Numbered from the stretch's first letter, positions 46,756 to 58,019 are shown. The stretch is 64,000 nt of DNA from Cavia porcellus (GCF_034190915.1 NW_026947485.1:35911519-35975518), one strand, 5' to 3'. Made by a program: numbers and translations. Notes: generated by a model not told the origin, from the sequence alone.

Positions 46756-47239
46756 TGAACATATAAAAGTAACTAAATCAACAAAAGAGCCAAATCAGTG
46801 TAGATGTGTTGTACTTGGTGATTTGTAACTTAGTTGTTTGAATATTTGAAATATAAATGGAAAAAGATTTTTGTTTTGTTTCTATTTTACCATGAACACT
46901 GTGCCAAATACAACTTTTGTAGGGAGAAAAATAAATCCTTCATGTTCTACAAAATAGAAATGCTTGATGAATAATAATTCACTATGATATGAAATATTAT
47001 GCTGCTAATAAAATTATGTTGGCAAAGAAAACTTACTAAGTGAAAACAATAAACATATATAGTTACATTTTGGTGGGATTCTAACATAAATGCCTATCCT
47101 TGTTAAATGCTGCTGGATGATGGTAATTATGAGTGATTTTTATTTTGTTCACACTTACTTTTCAAATATTACATAATAACTGTGCATTACTTTGTCATAA
47201 AAGTACATTTGAAAGACATTTCTGAATTCACATTGCGTA

Positions 47240-47276
47240 TAATAATAATAATAACAGCAACAACAACAGTAATAAC
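47240..47276 (+). repeat. (TAA)n/(CAA)n microsatellite
   Basis: 'aataataataataataacagcaacaacaacagtaataac', a short impure trinucleotide tract. Confidence 0.8.
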
Positions 47277-47504
47277 AAATTACAACTATTCAGGAAAGAA
47301 ACTAGTAAGCCCATGCAGAGACAATAACGGACTTTCCTGAACTTGCCTTTGATAGAACCCAGACTACTTTTAGCACCAGAACCAGAGGCCAAGATGATGG
47401 CTAGAGGGGGCCATGGCACAAATGTAGCTTAGGCACATTAGTTTAGAGGGACCAAAAATTCACAGGGGGAATTATGTCCCAAGATGTCTTGGTCACTAAC
47501 TCCT

Positions 47505-47985
47505 TTTTGTTTTAAATTATGAAATATTTTAGATACTTACAAAATTTCAAAGGATTAATGAACATTATCACGCAACCACTCCATTTACGAAATAAAATGT
47601 TGAGTACAGTTGAAACTCAGGTTACCTTGCTCCTGGCTGTAATCAGTGTTCTGAATTTGAGGTTTTCATTTCCATGCCTGTCTTCATGCTTTCACTATTC
47701 ATGCATGTGTCCCTTATATATTGTGTTACATGCTTTTAACTTCATATCAAGGTTTCGGCCTGCATGTATCTAGCTGGAACTCCCTTCTCCTGCCTCTTTT
47801 GGAACCACATTGTTGTACCCAGCTCTTTCCTTACCTGCTCTATTTATTTCCAATTCCCTATTTATTCCCATGCACTTTTTCTTTATAAGGATGTCTCTAT
47901 TTTTGTGTTCTGTTGATGGACATATGTTTGTTTTCAATCTTATTTAAAAGCAAAGCTACAAAGTCTTATGCACTTGAGGCTTTTG
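47505..47985 (-). mobile_element. L1M 3' end fragment, minus strand
   Basis: The plus strand reads as complement of old L1: 'attatgaaatattttagatacttacaaaatttcaaaggattaat', 'ccatttacgaaataaaatgttgagtacagttgaaac', 'ttctgaatttgaggttttcatttccatgcctgtcttcatgctttcactattcatgcatgtgtccctta' and 'ttctgttgatggacatatgtttgttttcaatc'. A run of 13 A follows at 47987. Confidence 0.65.
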
Positions 47986-48000
47986 TTAAAAAAAAAAAAA

Positions 48001-49082
48001 GAGAGAGATTTTAAATGCTCTTACCACATCCCCAACAAAATGGTAACTAAGTCAGGTAATGGATGAGTTAATTTGCTTGACTGCAATAAATACTTAGCTA
48101 CCTATACATGCTCCCTACTTTAAAAATGTAAAGTTTTAAAAGCAAAAAGAAATAATCCTATTTTTGCTCTATAAAAAAACTCTCATGTGAAAAAGTTATA
48201 AAAATTTGGTTCAACTTTATAGCAAATAAAAAGAAGCTAACACCTTGACAAACCCCAAAGCTTTTTTTGTTCGCATTTTCAGAGGTGAGCATCTAACATT
48301 TTAAATAATCCTTTTAGTGATACCAGTGCTGAACAGCTAGTTTGATGGGAAATAACGAGATGAAGTAAAGATTCTTATTAAGACCAATTTCTCAAATTTC
48401 CCCATGTCGCTCTCCAGCAGGGCATCTTATAATCACCCCCCACAGTCAAAGGGTTGGAAAAAATGTGGGCATTGTCATGTCCTGCAAGTAATTCATCACG
48501 TGGTGAATGGGGATGTGCTGGGACGTCGTTATAGCTGGAGCCTATTATCTAGAAGGACGAAGAACAGCAGGCTTTACACTGGCTTATTTGAACATATATG
48601 ATTATTATGGGCCAGTGCCTGGGGCCTAGATATATTTCTGTTAAGGTGGAAATTTCTTTGTAATGGAATTGGTTATAATGGGATTTGATCTTCATTCATC
48701 TCACTTACCATTCTCCCCCTGGCACCTTTGATAGCCCTTGCTTCCTTTGCAGCTGTCAGCCTAGCCGTGTTGTGTCTGAGAACCCAAATATCCCCCTAAT
48801 TCATGACCAAAACCTCCCCTGCAGGGCTCCTTTACATGGTGCAGATCTTGTGGATTTTCCAAGTGCTCATCCACCAATGATGGCCTTACTCAGTCTGTGA
48901 GTTTCCCAAGGATTGTATTGTAGTGCTTAGCTTGTCTCCCTGGGAACCCTCCCAGCCTGCTGAGGAACACAACTTGGTTTGTTGCTCATTATGGATGACG
49001 GATGGTTATATTCTGCCTGTTTGCTAGTTTTGCCCTATCTGGCATGAGTGCTGTGCCTGTTTGGGCAGGGTAGCAGTAAATC

Positions 49083-49083
<1 letters not shown>
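48001..49083. other. Noncoding stretch
   Basis: Mostly unique sequence. No gene is recognised; the short open frames are chance. Confidence 0.4.

Positions 49084-49114
<31 letters not shown>
49084..49114 (+). repeat. (GAT)10 microsatellite
   Basis: Ten uninterrupted GAT units plus one G. It is perfect, so likely polymorphic in length. Confidence 0.95.
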
Positions 49115-49489
49115 CCAGCAAACCTCACATCACAGGCTTTGAACAGGGATATCTGCCATGCACCTTGCACCAGTGTTTGGAGTTTAATGACTAAGTTTGG
49201 CCTAAGAAGAGAAAGAATGGCTTAGTATGCCCATTAAATCACCACTGCAGTGCTGCCCACACCCTTGCTTGTATTGAATACTTTGTGTGCAAATGAATAA
49301 TTTCTTTTCTCCTGAGTGCTTAGAATGTGTTAAAGTTGGCTATATTTTGCTCATTTCTCTCTTCCGTTTCTTGATTATGCACAGGCTGATTTTACAGGAC
49401 GGCACAATACAAGGCCATAGGCCACTGCCTGTTTTGATAGGTGTTAAGGGTCCCCCTTATTAGACTGTTCTGCAGAGGTGCCTGAGAGC

Positions 49490-49690
49490 TTACCTTTCAT
49501 GGCCTCTGGAAAAATGAGACTCTATCATCATTGGAGAATGTAAATTATCGCTCTCGGGCTATGATTAATTCCTTAATTAGCCTAGCCTGAGATTCAGGAT
49601 CACAGGAAGCACAAGACAGCGTTAATTTATTCAGAAAATTTTATTAATAAGTAATGGTGTTAAATTGAATTAAGTTTGGCCTAAAGTTGC
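49490..49690. promoter_or_regulatory. AT-rich candidate conserved regulatory block
   Basis: Non-repeat sequence with clustered homeodomain-type cores (ATGATTAATTCCTTAATTAG at about 49561-49580, then GTTAATTTATT and TTTTATTAATAA). It is flanked by a minus-strand donor-like gcttacctttcatgg at about 49490. This is how many mammalian conserved noncoding enhancers look, but conservation cannot be judged here. Confidence 0.25.
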
Positions 49691-51536
49691 TTATGAACAT
49701 TATAAGTTTGGCCTGAATGTTTCTCCATACATAGCGAACTGTAACCTAAGTAAACAGACTCTCACCCACTCTCATAAGTAGATGAATCTCAGCCAGTCAC
49801 AGTGCTAAGGTTTAGTTAACCACAGGCAGTCAGCTGTTTAAACAGTCAGCCAAAGCAACTATTCCAGGTTTAAATAAGGCAAATGTCAAACTAACTCATT
49901 GGGCTCTCTGTACCTCCTTCCTTCCACTTCATGAATGTTACTTCCTTTCCTCTGGCTATAGATATAACCTGCTCACATGGTGGAGCAGAGTATTCTGACC
50001 TGTTTGATCTTTATTACTTAATTCTACAATTACAAAAAGCCAATTAAGATCTTCAGAACTAAATTTGCTGTACATTTCTGTTGGCATGTGCTAGGTGTCC
50101 TGTTAGAGACTACTGATTCAGAGATACTGTCTCTGTCCCGCCTGAGGGAGCCACACAGTCTGGTGGAATCTGCAGACGAGTATAAACTAGAGGCCGGGGG
50201 CTTGGATTCCGGTGGTGATCTTACCAGATCTCAGACCTAGCTGACCTGGGAATGCTCCGGGCAACCATTTTCATATCTGCAACTTTAACAAGGGAAGCAG
50301 CTCGACTGGGATCTCTTGGCTTCCTCCCAGAAATGACTTCTGTCAGTATTCAGGCTTTTAGTGTTCTCAAACAAGTGTTACATTCATGTGCTGAGCAGGT
50401 GGCACCTGAATGGGACAAACTCAACAATATGGATGGATTTACATAGATGGTCCCCTCAATCCAGGATGCACACTGCTAGCAGCTATTAGGAGATGCATGC
50501 AAGACTGTCATAGAAATTTTGTGTCTTCCTGGTTGAATATAAGAAGCAGTCCTGACAGCCAGGTTGCGAAAGTGAACAGTCCCTGAAAGGGGACCCCATT
50601 CACCCACCCAAGGTGTCACAATTTGCTCCTGAAGAACAAGGAATTGGTCTCATTCAGGCATGAATTAAAAGGAGGACCAATGCCTCATAGGAGAACAACA
50701 TTCTGTCAGCAGGTGATCCCTGGAAATTTCACCAGGATTCCAATACCGATAACACTGCCACAGCTGCTAATAGGACTGTGCATAATTTTGTGCTTAGTTA
50801 CCAGCTTTAATCAACTACCTAACGTGTGCAGTAGCTTGCCCAGTGTCCTTAGAACAAGAACGTTATTGATACAAAAGGAACAGAGATAGGAGACATATTT
50901 TTAAGTGAGTGACAGAGATGTATTCTCTCAAGCAACTGTGTACCCCAGTCTTGCGTAACCACCTGTGTCGGATCTGGGGTTAGATGAGAAAGCAAGACCC
51001 AGAGACATGCAATGACAGCCCGGACGCCCCCAGTGGATAGAGGAAAGGTGGGTACATGCTTGTTGTTTCCACCATATGCTTCAGGTACCTAATGATTCCT
51101 GCCAGAGGTGGTTGTGTGGCATCCTGTTCAAGGTCAGAAATTCCAAGCAGCCTCCTCTTGTCTCCTCAGTCACAGGGGAAACCCTGGCCTGGCCAGCACA
51201 GAATGCACTGAGCAGCAGCCTCCATACCATGGGGACAAAGGGAGGGAGCTCTTTGCTGAGCAATCCCACACTGGCTTCCTAGGAAGGCTCCCTCCCACCC
51301 ATGGCTGAGGAGAAGCGCAGGTCTCTTCTGTATTCTCCTGATGCCCTGTTGCATCTTTCTCTTCTTTACTCAGCTGCAGATTCTGCAGAATTCTCCCTTA
51401 GAGAAACTCCAGGAAGATAGGGGTCTGGGAAGGGGAGCTGTTCAGGGAATTCAAACATGTTTAACAGATCTTATTTTGCATGAATTTAGAATGTTGGGAT
51501 TATGTCCATCTGGCCATTTTCCTCTTTTTTTGTTAG
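49691..51536. other. Noncoding stretch ending in an acceptor-like tract
   Basis: Unique sequence. Overlapping opposite-strand frames at 51076-51354 are chance. The last bases (ccattttcctctttttttgttag) form a strong acceptor for the next block. Confidence 0.4.
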
Positions 51537-51590
51537 AGTTTTGATTTGAGGTCACGGTTCCAGCTTCCTCTGAAGGAACTGCCATGGAAA
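51537..51590 (+). other. Candidate short exon (54 bp) with a Kozak ATG, gene not recognised
   Basis: The acceptor cctctttttttgttag is very good, and the donor GGAAA|GTAAGTG at 51591 is near consensus. The 54-base block is open in one frame only: as an in-frame 18-codon insert it reads SFDLRSRFQLPLKELPWK. It also ends in GCCATGGAAA, so ATG 51584 in ideal Kozak context sits seven bases before the donor. The block could therefore be a 5'UTR exon that carries the start codon, or a microexon. No partner exon is recognised. It could be a lncRNA exon or chance. Confidence 0.38.
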
Positions 51591-52851
51591 GTAAGTGTTG
51601 ATTTGGTTAATAAAGGCCCTTTATTGAAGGTGTCTGCTTGCACACAGTGTGACTTGGCTTTTTCACTCAGGTGTGGAGGGTCTTTTTTCCTACTCCCTTA
51701 CCCAGTCCTGCTCAGTGTGGAGTGAGGCTGAGGAATGTCAGTTTCCTCTTGAAGGCTATTTCCCATGGCTGAATACACTGTCTGGAAAGGTCTAGGTGGG
51801 GAATCAGATATAGAGAATCATGATATAGAAGGGCCATTGGGAAGAGTCACCTGGCCAAGGATGTGTTCCCCAGCTCCATGAGTCTAGGTGCAGAGTGTGA
51901 AAGCATGCAAGGATGAACTATCAGCAAGAGTCAGTGCCACTTCCAGCCCACGACAGTGAAGAGGTGACTGTCCCTCTTGCAGTCTATTTGCCCTTTCACT
52001 GGTTGGAGGGAGACAACTAGGCCCCAGGGGAGTCACTACCAATGGCTCTTTCTGTGATATGGAATTTCTATCCCTGCACTGAGCAATATGGTAGGCACTA
52101 GCTACTGGTAGCTGTTGGGCACTTGCACTATGGATAGTGAACTGAGAAACTGACTTTGAATATCTATTTACATGTAAGTTTAAAGAGCCCCATGTAGTTT
52201 ATGTATGCCATATTGGACACTGTGACCCAAGGGAGTGGTGGAGCCAGAAGGCAAAATGATCTTGGGTTACCAGAGGAAGAGACCCACTTACCTTTTTTTT
52301 GAGTAGGAAGAATTTATTGCGAGAAAGAAAGCTTCTGTCTGAGAGTGACAGAAGAGGATCCAGAAAGTGGATTGCCCACTTACCCTGCTTCTCAAGGGTG
52401 TTTTATTAAGCGAAGTCAAGAGGTGAGGTGGGCTTAATTTGGGACAGAACTATAATTAATTGATAAGCCCACTTACTTTTTTGCCTGTAGATTTCAAATA
52501 AATTTAACATTTGCACCATGTGACACTAGGAATATATATATTCGAGCTCCTTTGCATGACACCTGGGTCCTTGTATGATGCCACTACTATCCCAAGATAC
52601 CTACAACAGACTATTTAATCAGAAAGAAATACTCACTAAGCCAAAACATTTTAGGGTTGTTCTCATGGTAGCTAGTGTTTCCTTAACTAGCATCCCTTTT
52701 TTGAGAATAAAATGAAGTAATCTATTGACACTACTGGGTAAAACCTGAATTCTACATGATTGTCTACACGGAGGATGGCTGGGTGTTCCTGCTCCTTAAG
52801 GGATGCCCAAGAAAGGTACTTCCTGTGAAGCAGTAGAGACTGAAATATGAT
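51591..52851. other. Noncoding stretch, possible LTR remnant
   Basis: 52290-52450 ('gagtaggaagaatttattgcgagaaagaaagcttctg...gggtgttttatt') has the look of a retroviral-type LTR in complement (TTTATT poly(A) side), but I cannot name it. The remainder is unique. Confidence 0.3.
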
Positions 52852-52862
52852 AAAAAGGATTT
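52852..52862 (+). repeat. 5' target-site duplication of truncated half-LINE copy
   Basis: AAAAAGGATTT, identical to 53634-53644. It shows that the copy between them was inserted by target-primed reverse transcription. Confidence 0.82.
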
Positions 52863-53633
52863 TCCTATTAACTTGTTTTGAAGTCCTGTAATACTCCCAC
52901 GATCTTGTTTTGACTGATTAGACTCTGTTCCATTCTGTGCGATAGTATCAAGTTTGAGGGTATAGGCAACTACTTTGAAGGCAATAAGATTCACTAAGAT
53001 GCCCATTCTGGTTTGACTATTGTCTCCTTTGGAAGTCCTGTAATGTTTACAATGCCTCAGTTTTATTGGTCTTGTTCTCTACTGTTTTGTCCAACTTTAT
53101 AATATCTAATGAGATAGACAATTCTTTTTAAGGAAACAAGAGACAACGTTGATAACCATTGTTGATAACCTTGTACTCTGTTCTATATCATGTGCTATGT
53201 CTATCCTTGGTTTTGACTTACAGCTTTGTTTTGCCATATTTGACTTTATTCTCCCCCCCCCAAAAAAAGTAATAAGAACTAAGGAGTAATAAAATCCAAA
53301 ATGTGTAAATTTTGTTGTAAAAAAGAGAGGGAGGAAAAAAAAAAGAGCTCTAACGGATATAACAGCAAGTATGTTTAGGGGTGTTAAATAGCTGACTATA
53401 TTGTTTTTGGATCATTGAATACAGCTGTTTGCAGTCTCTCTGTTTGAATGTCCACTTTGTATTCTTTGATACTGTGATTTGAGCAACTATTTCCAAGATG
53501 ATAATATGTAATCTATTAACAGGTGATTTCTTACTGTTATGTTTTTTTTTGTAGTTCTGTATTATGTGTAACCTTACACCGCTTTGTTTTGTTTTGTGTT
53601 TTTCTCTTTTTCCTCTTAAATAAAATAAAAAAA
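52863..53633 (+). mobile_element. 5'-truncated copy of the half-LINE 3'UTR
   Basis: About 770 bases collinear with 37545-38300 of the intact element: 'ttttgaagtcctgtaatactcccacgatcttg' versus 'ttgaagccctgtattactctcaccatcttg', 'aaccattgttgataaccttgtac' versus 'aaccattgttgatcaccttgtat', 'ggatcattgaatacagctgtttgcagt' versus 'ggatcattgaacagaactgtttgcagt', and the same CTTAAATAAA end. It is truncated 5', as is usual for LINE insertions, and carries no ORF1. Differences are frequent, so it is older than, or from a different subfamily than, the intact copy. Confidence 0.88.
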
Positions 53634-53644
53634 AAAAAGGATTT
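53634..53644 (+). repeat. 3' target-site duplication of truncated half-LINE copy
   Basis: AAAAAGGATTT. Its A residues merge with the tail of the element. Confidence 0.82.
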
Positions 53645-54153
53645 AAGCCATGTTAATTTCTCCCGACACATACTCAGTCTCAGTTATGTCTGCTTCACAA
53701 GGTTCTCCGGGCCACTTCTGTGACCTCGCAGTAGTTTTCTTGGGCTTGCCATAACGAGCTCTAGTCTTCCTGTTTTCCCTCCTTCAGCATATGTCCCTTA
53801 GAAGTGTGCATAATCAGAACGTCCTAACATGATCCCAAGTGATGCATATGGAGGGGGTCTGAAGGGGCTGTTTGCTTTATAGATCAGGATGAAGGGGCTG
53901 TAGACGTAAGCTATAACCACGGAAACCTCCTTCTCTGTAACTGTGTTAGTTTGTTTTCCATTGCTATAACAAAATACCCAATTCTGGGTAATTTGTGTAG
54001 AAAAGAGGCTTATTTATTTCACAGTAGTAGAGGCATGGCACCAGCTCTGGCAAGGATCTTACTGACTACAACACAGCGGATGGTATCATAATGGGAATAG
54101 AAGAGAAGGAGTGATTGCATAGCAAGACAGGAAACAAGAGAATGGGAGTCAAA

Positions 54154-54154
54154 T

Positions 54155-54202
<48 letters not shown>
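54154..54202 (-). repeat. (TTTC)n tract, expanded tail of the SINE
   Basis: About twelve TTTC units, essentially uninterrupted. Read on the minus strand this is the GAAA-type tail of the adjoining B1-ID. Confidence 0.92.
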
Positions 54203-54204
<2 letters not shown>

Positions 54205-54420
54205 TCTTTTTTGGTTATTCTGGAGATTGAACTCAGAGTCCTTGTACTGAGTTATATCACCAACCCTTTTTATTTTTCATGTATTTATTTATTTTTAATT
54301 TTGAGATAGGATCTCACTAAATCACTAGCTTGTCAAGGCTGCTTTTGAGCTTTTAATTCTCCTGCCTCAGTTACCCAGAGTGCCAGAATTACAGGCGTGC
54401 ACCACCACACCAGGCTCAGG
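54203..54420 (-). repeat. B1-ID composite SINE
   Basis: The plus strand shows first the ID complement ('gagattgaactcagagtccttgtactgagttatatcaccaaccc'), then an A/T-rich linker. The B1 complement follows ('gagataggatctcactaaatcactagcttgtcaaggctgcttttgagc...cctcagttacccagagtgccagaattacaggcgtgcaccaccacaccaggc'). It is inserted in the LTR. Confidence 0.88.
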
Positions 54421-54590
54421 CTTGCTGTTGTGACAGCTCACTCTCTTGGGAATCCATGAGAACTATGTTAACACCTTCAAAGGGCGGCGCCCCCAGTGGA
54501 ACTTAAAGGTTCCATCACGGCTCAGTATTGTCACACTGGGACCAAGCTTCCAGTAGATAAGGACAGTCCACATCTAAACCATAGCACTGA

Positions 54591-55985
54591 CTAAAGGATT
54601 GTCACTCTTGTGGGCCCTTTATGATGGCCTCATTTGTATGAGTGGTAGTGTCTCCACGTCCTGATTTCCTGGTTGAAGAGCTGGGAGTAGGTGAGGAGCT
54701 GATGGCAGAGAAGTGGGTACTTGCTTTTGACCTCACACTCAGTCTCCATGTCTCTGATTCAGGCTGTACCCAGCTGTATCCTTAAGCATAGATGCTCCGC
54801 ACATAAGGAATGTGTCTGGTTCTCAGTGGGAGTTTCCATCTGCCTGCTTCAACAACACTATGCAGCTGCATTTAATATCTGTTGTTTTTCCCTAGTGCTT
54901 GACTCAGTTTTCACATCTGTGGGATGGCATTCCTCTAATCTTGTTTCTGGAATCTCATAGACCAGTGCTCAGATCTTTTCCAAGGAGCAACATGGCTGCG
55001 TGTGAAGAATCATTCCCTCCACCTAGGTTTTATCAAGCCCAAGGCAGGGTACTCCTCAGACTGCGAGGGATAGAGGTCTTCAGCAGTACAGTTTTTTGGC
55101 AGCAGTCCCTGGAGTCTGATGAACAGCCAATTCGGAATGAAGATAAAGCACCAGCGAGCTTTGATGGACGATGGGCGAAGCTTCTCTAGAAATTGGTCTC
55201 TCAAAAAACAATATACAAACTAATACACAAATCAATGCAATGTGTTTAAACTGCCAGGAAAACTCAGTCCATCCATCACACTTAAGGGGAAGTAGGGGTC
55301 TTGGAGTTTGGTGATTGCCTGAGTCTCTAAGGCCCTAAGGAGGGAATGCCTGGTCTCTGGGAACTCACTGCCTAATTCAGCACCTCCTTGAGCGCAGATC
55401 CCAGGATGAGTGGAAGTGGGAAATGGGGCAGAATTCCTGGGTGTATCATGCTCCAGTGCTCTGTATGATGAATGGTCCCTGTTTGTCCGTGTTTTCTAAT
55501 TAACCACTCCTGGATAGTCCTAAACTCAGGCATGCCCATGTAACAGGGACCTGAGGTAGGTAGTAATTTCAGGCCTTGGGTTATAGATAATGAAAGAGTC
55601 TCAACTCAGGGTGATTCGGACCTGGCAGCATGGGGACAGCTGACAGTTTTAGAATCTCATAATTTTTTCCCCAAGATGTCTGCTACTCAGCTGACATTCT
55701 AGTTCCATTCATTTGCCCATCTGGGAGATTCACTTTCTGATTATCTAAATAATTACTGTCTGTTTTAGAGTATGTATTCTTCCATTGAAGTCAAGCTTTT
55801 AGATTTATGTCAATTTTACTAAGCTTAGAAATTTCTTGGAACTTGTCTTCATAGTATACCTTGCAGTTTGCAGAGTCTTTCATGTACACGATTAGTAGGA
55901 GCATCTTCATTTAATTGGGGTGGCAAGTGAGTCTCAGAGACTGAGACAGGTTACTAGAAGGAAAATCCAGGTAGGAATGTAGAAT
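54591..55985. other. Noncoding stretch
   Basis: Unique sequence; nothing recognised. Short opposite-strand frames overlap at 54899-55204. Confidence 0.4.
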
Positions 55986-55987
55986 CA

Positions 55988-56290
55988 TAGTTGACCTTCA
56001 GTATGTAGGGGACAATCAGGACCCTCACTGCTGCCAAAATCCATGATGGTCATGTCCCTCTTATAAAATGATGTATCATTTGTGTATAACTCGTGCAATC
56101 ATCTTGTATACTTTAAATCACTCCTGGACTATTGACAATGTGTAATAAAATAGAAATACTATGCAAATAGTCCTGGTTAGGGAATAGTGACCAAAAAAGT
56201 TTGTGTGTATTCAATATAGACAGAATTATTTTCTGAATATTTTTGAACCGTGGCTGAAGGAACGCTGAGCTATGGAGGGCCAGTCACTGT
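55988..56290 (+). mobile_element. MER2-type nonautonomous TcMar-Tigger DNA transposon
   Basis: The order of segments follows MER2: 'agttgaccttcagtatgtagggga', 'aggaccctcactgctgccaaaatccatgatggtcatgtccctcttataaaatgatgta', 'cttgtatactttaaatca', 'atactatgcaaatagt', 'gggaatagtgacc', 'ttctgaatatttttgaaccgtggctgaaggaac' and 'tatggagggccagtcac'. The ends are rough inverted repeats (gttgaccttcag.at / at.gagggccagtcac). It is short, with no transposase. The orientation is arbitrary. Confidence 0.85.
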
Positions 56291-57105
56291 TCTGCTGTAT
56301 TTCTAAATTCTTGTTCACAGAAACTGGTGTTTGGTGAGGCTTCCACTCATCCTAGCTTCCAAAGATTCCAGAGAAGAGTTAGAGACTCCATTCTTTCCTT
56401 CTATTGTTACAGTTTCTGACTTTGTGGCAACATGGCAGCATGCTGGCGAGCCTGGGCCTCCGTCACCCCTGTACCTTACTACATTGTGAATCTGATCAGA
56501 GTAGAAGATGGTCACTTTTTAAGGGTTTTCCTCCAGTGACTAAAAGTGAAAGAACAATCTTATCTTCAATCATCAGAAAAAACAGAAAGGATTGGGGATC
56601 ACAGTAAAGGGTTCATATAACTTATAGGGGCAGAAAGTCTTATATCACACCTTGCCCATCTTCCTACCTCTGGGTTGTATTCACATCATCCCAGCCAGGG
56701 ATACGCCTGACTTACCTTGAGTATCAGTAGAGAGGTAAAGAGATGGTTTTATTGAGCATATTCTAATGTTCTTCAAACCCTCGCCTGCCAGTTTGTCTTA
56801 AATCCCTCCTTCCATAATTTTTGATTCATGATTTTGGGCTGTGTCCTGTTGTCATGGTGCAAACCCATGATGTCCTTCCCTGAATCTCTGGGCTGTTCTC
56901 TGTGCTACTTGGATCATTCTTGAAATGTATGGTCAGGCATCGTGTCCCGTGTCCTGCAATCCTGGAGGCTGCCAGAGGAAGGAGCGGGATGTGGAGTGGA
57001 CATCGTCATGGTGTGTTGAGGATTCTGGATTCACTGGACTCTGTGGAAAAGCAAAAAAAAATTGATTACTTGATTGATATTCAAAGTGCTGTGATAGGAG
57101 AGGCT
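56291..57105. other. Noncoding stretch
   Basis: 'tggtcaggcatcgtgtcccgtgtcctgcaatcctggaggctgcc' at about 56930-56975 may be a badly decayed B1. The 191-codon plus-strand frame starting here (56902-57477) runs through this and the L2 remnant and is probably chance. Confidence 0.35.
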
Positions 57106-57109
57106 GGTG

Positions 57110-57300
57110 ATCAGGAGCACAAAGTCAAGGAGTGCTGGGAATGTGGCCGGAGAGACAGGCAGAGATCAGGTCACGCAGCCTCAGGAGTTTGTTCCTGGGA
57201 GCAGTTGGGAGCCAGTGAAGCTCAGTGCGTGGCAGCTACTTTGTACATGTGTGACTGGAGGTCAGTAATGGGTGTCTGCAGAAGGGATCAGAGGGACAAG
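57110..57300 (-). repeat. L2 fragment, minus strand
   Basis: 'ggccggagagacaggcagagatcaggtcacgcagcctcaggagtttgttcctgggagcagttgggagccagtga' recalls the complement of the L2 body ('agatcatgtagggccttg...tgggaagccattgg'). Weak. Confidence 0.4.
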
Positions 57301-57725
57301 TCTAAGGGAAGGGGAGCTTCAGGAGGCTGGAGGGCATCTGCTGGGCCTCCGTGGGAAACTTGTGGCTCTTCTGTGGAGCTAGGGAGAGTCTCTTGGTATT
57401 GCTTGGGCTCCTCAGCCTCAGAGGCTCTGATCTTAGAGGAGTCATGGATGGTGAAGGGCTTTGCTAGCGCTGACTAGGGAGGGCCTCTGGTCCTGCTGAT
57501 CATGTGGGGTTGTGGGAACAGAAGCCTGCGAAAGCCACATTTTTTTTCCTGGTGTTCTCTGCTTATCTGAATTACCCAAATCTTTGGGAGCCAGGGGCTC
57601 CTAGGAAGGCCAGCTCTGTAGGGCAGAGACTCTTAGGTTCACTTCAGGGAGAAGTCCCCCAAAAGGTCCACAGTGGAGCACACAACAGTGTGTTTCCAAA
57701 ATCACCTCCTCTGGTGATTCTGTGA
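57301..57725. other. Unassigned stretch
   Basis: Unique sequence; nothing recognised. Confidence 0.3.
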
Positions 57726-57726
57726 A

Positions 57727-57760
57727 GAAAAAAAAAAAAAAGAAAAAGAAAAAGAAAAAC
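57727..57760 (+). repeat. A-rich tract with AAAAAG units
   Basis: A run of A followed by AGAAAAAGAAAAAGAAAA. No SINE body is attached on its left. Confidence 0.85.
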
Positions 57761-57763
57761 CCC

Positions 57764-57881
57764 TCCTATTTTTTTTTTTTTTTTTTTTTTTTTTGGTACT
57801 GGGAATCAAACTCAGAACCTCACACATGCCAGGCAGGCACTGCACTGTTGAGTTAAGTCCCCAGCAAACCTTCCTATTTTT
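57764..57881 (-). repeat. ID SINE with target-site duplication
   Basis: A poly(T) of about 25 (complement of the tail) is followed by the ID complement ('ggtactgggaatcaaactcagaacctcacacatgccaggcaggcactgcactgttgagttaagtccccagc'). Flanking TCCTATTTTT at 57764-57773 and 57872-57881 forms a 10-bp duplication. It is well preserved. Confidence 0.88.
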
Positions 57882-58019
57882 ATGGACAAATAGAAGTCAA
57901 AGGCTGAAGCTCATCCCAGGAAAGCCTTTATGGGTAGTGGTTCCACTCTGAGGCTCCCAGGAGGTCACCACCATTACCTGGTCACCTCATGGAAGCTGAG
58001 ATCTGTACACCTACAGACT
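57882..58019. other. Spacer
   Basis: Unique sequence; nothing recognised. Confidence 0.3.

Larger units (their letters stand above)
45950..47200 (+). mobile_element. L1M 3' fragment, interrupted by SINEs
   Basis: Plus-strand remnants of old L1: 'tagattagcaaaacttttgtaagtctgataaaaatgcagtgttatgtgtggtgaggat' (46150-46210, cf. ATTGGCAAAAATTAAAAAGTCTGATAATACCAAGTGTTGGTGAGGAT) and, beyond the SINEs, 'tgaaatattatgctgctaataaaattatg' with 'actaagtgaaaacaataaac'. It is heavily decayed. Confidence 0.6.
53940..54590 (-). repeat. Solo MaLR-type LTR split by a SINE
   Basis: The plus strand starts 'gtgttagtttgttttccattgctataacaaaatacccaattctgggtaattt...aaaagaggcttatttatttcac', as in the 12520 LTR. It resumes after the SINE with 'gctcactctcttgggaatccatgagaac', 'cccccagtgg', and ends 'gtccacatctaaaccatagca'. 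Confidence 0.78.

Noticed and set aside
49084..49114. (GAT)n as coding poly-Asp
   Set aside because: The flanking frames close quickly; it is a simple microsatellite.
56902..57477. 191-codon plus-strand open frame
   Set aside because: It runs through a decayed SINE-like and an L2-like stretch. Composition is Ser/Gly/Trp-rich with no domain, and there is no splice or promoter context.
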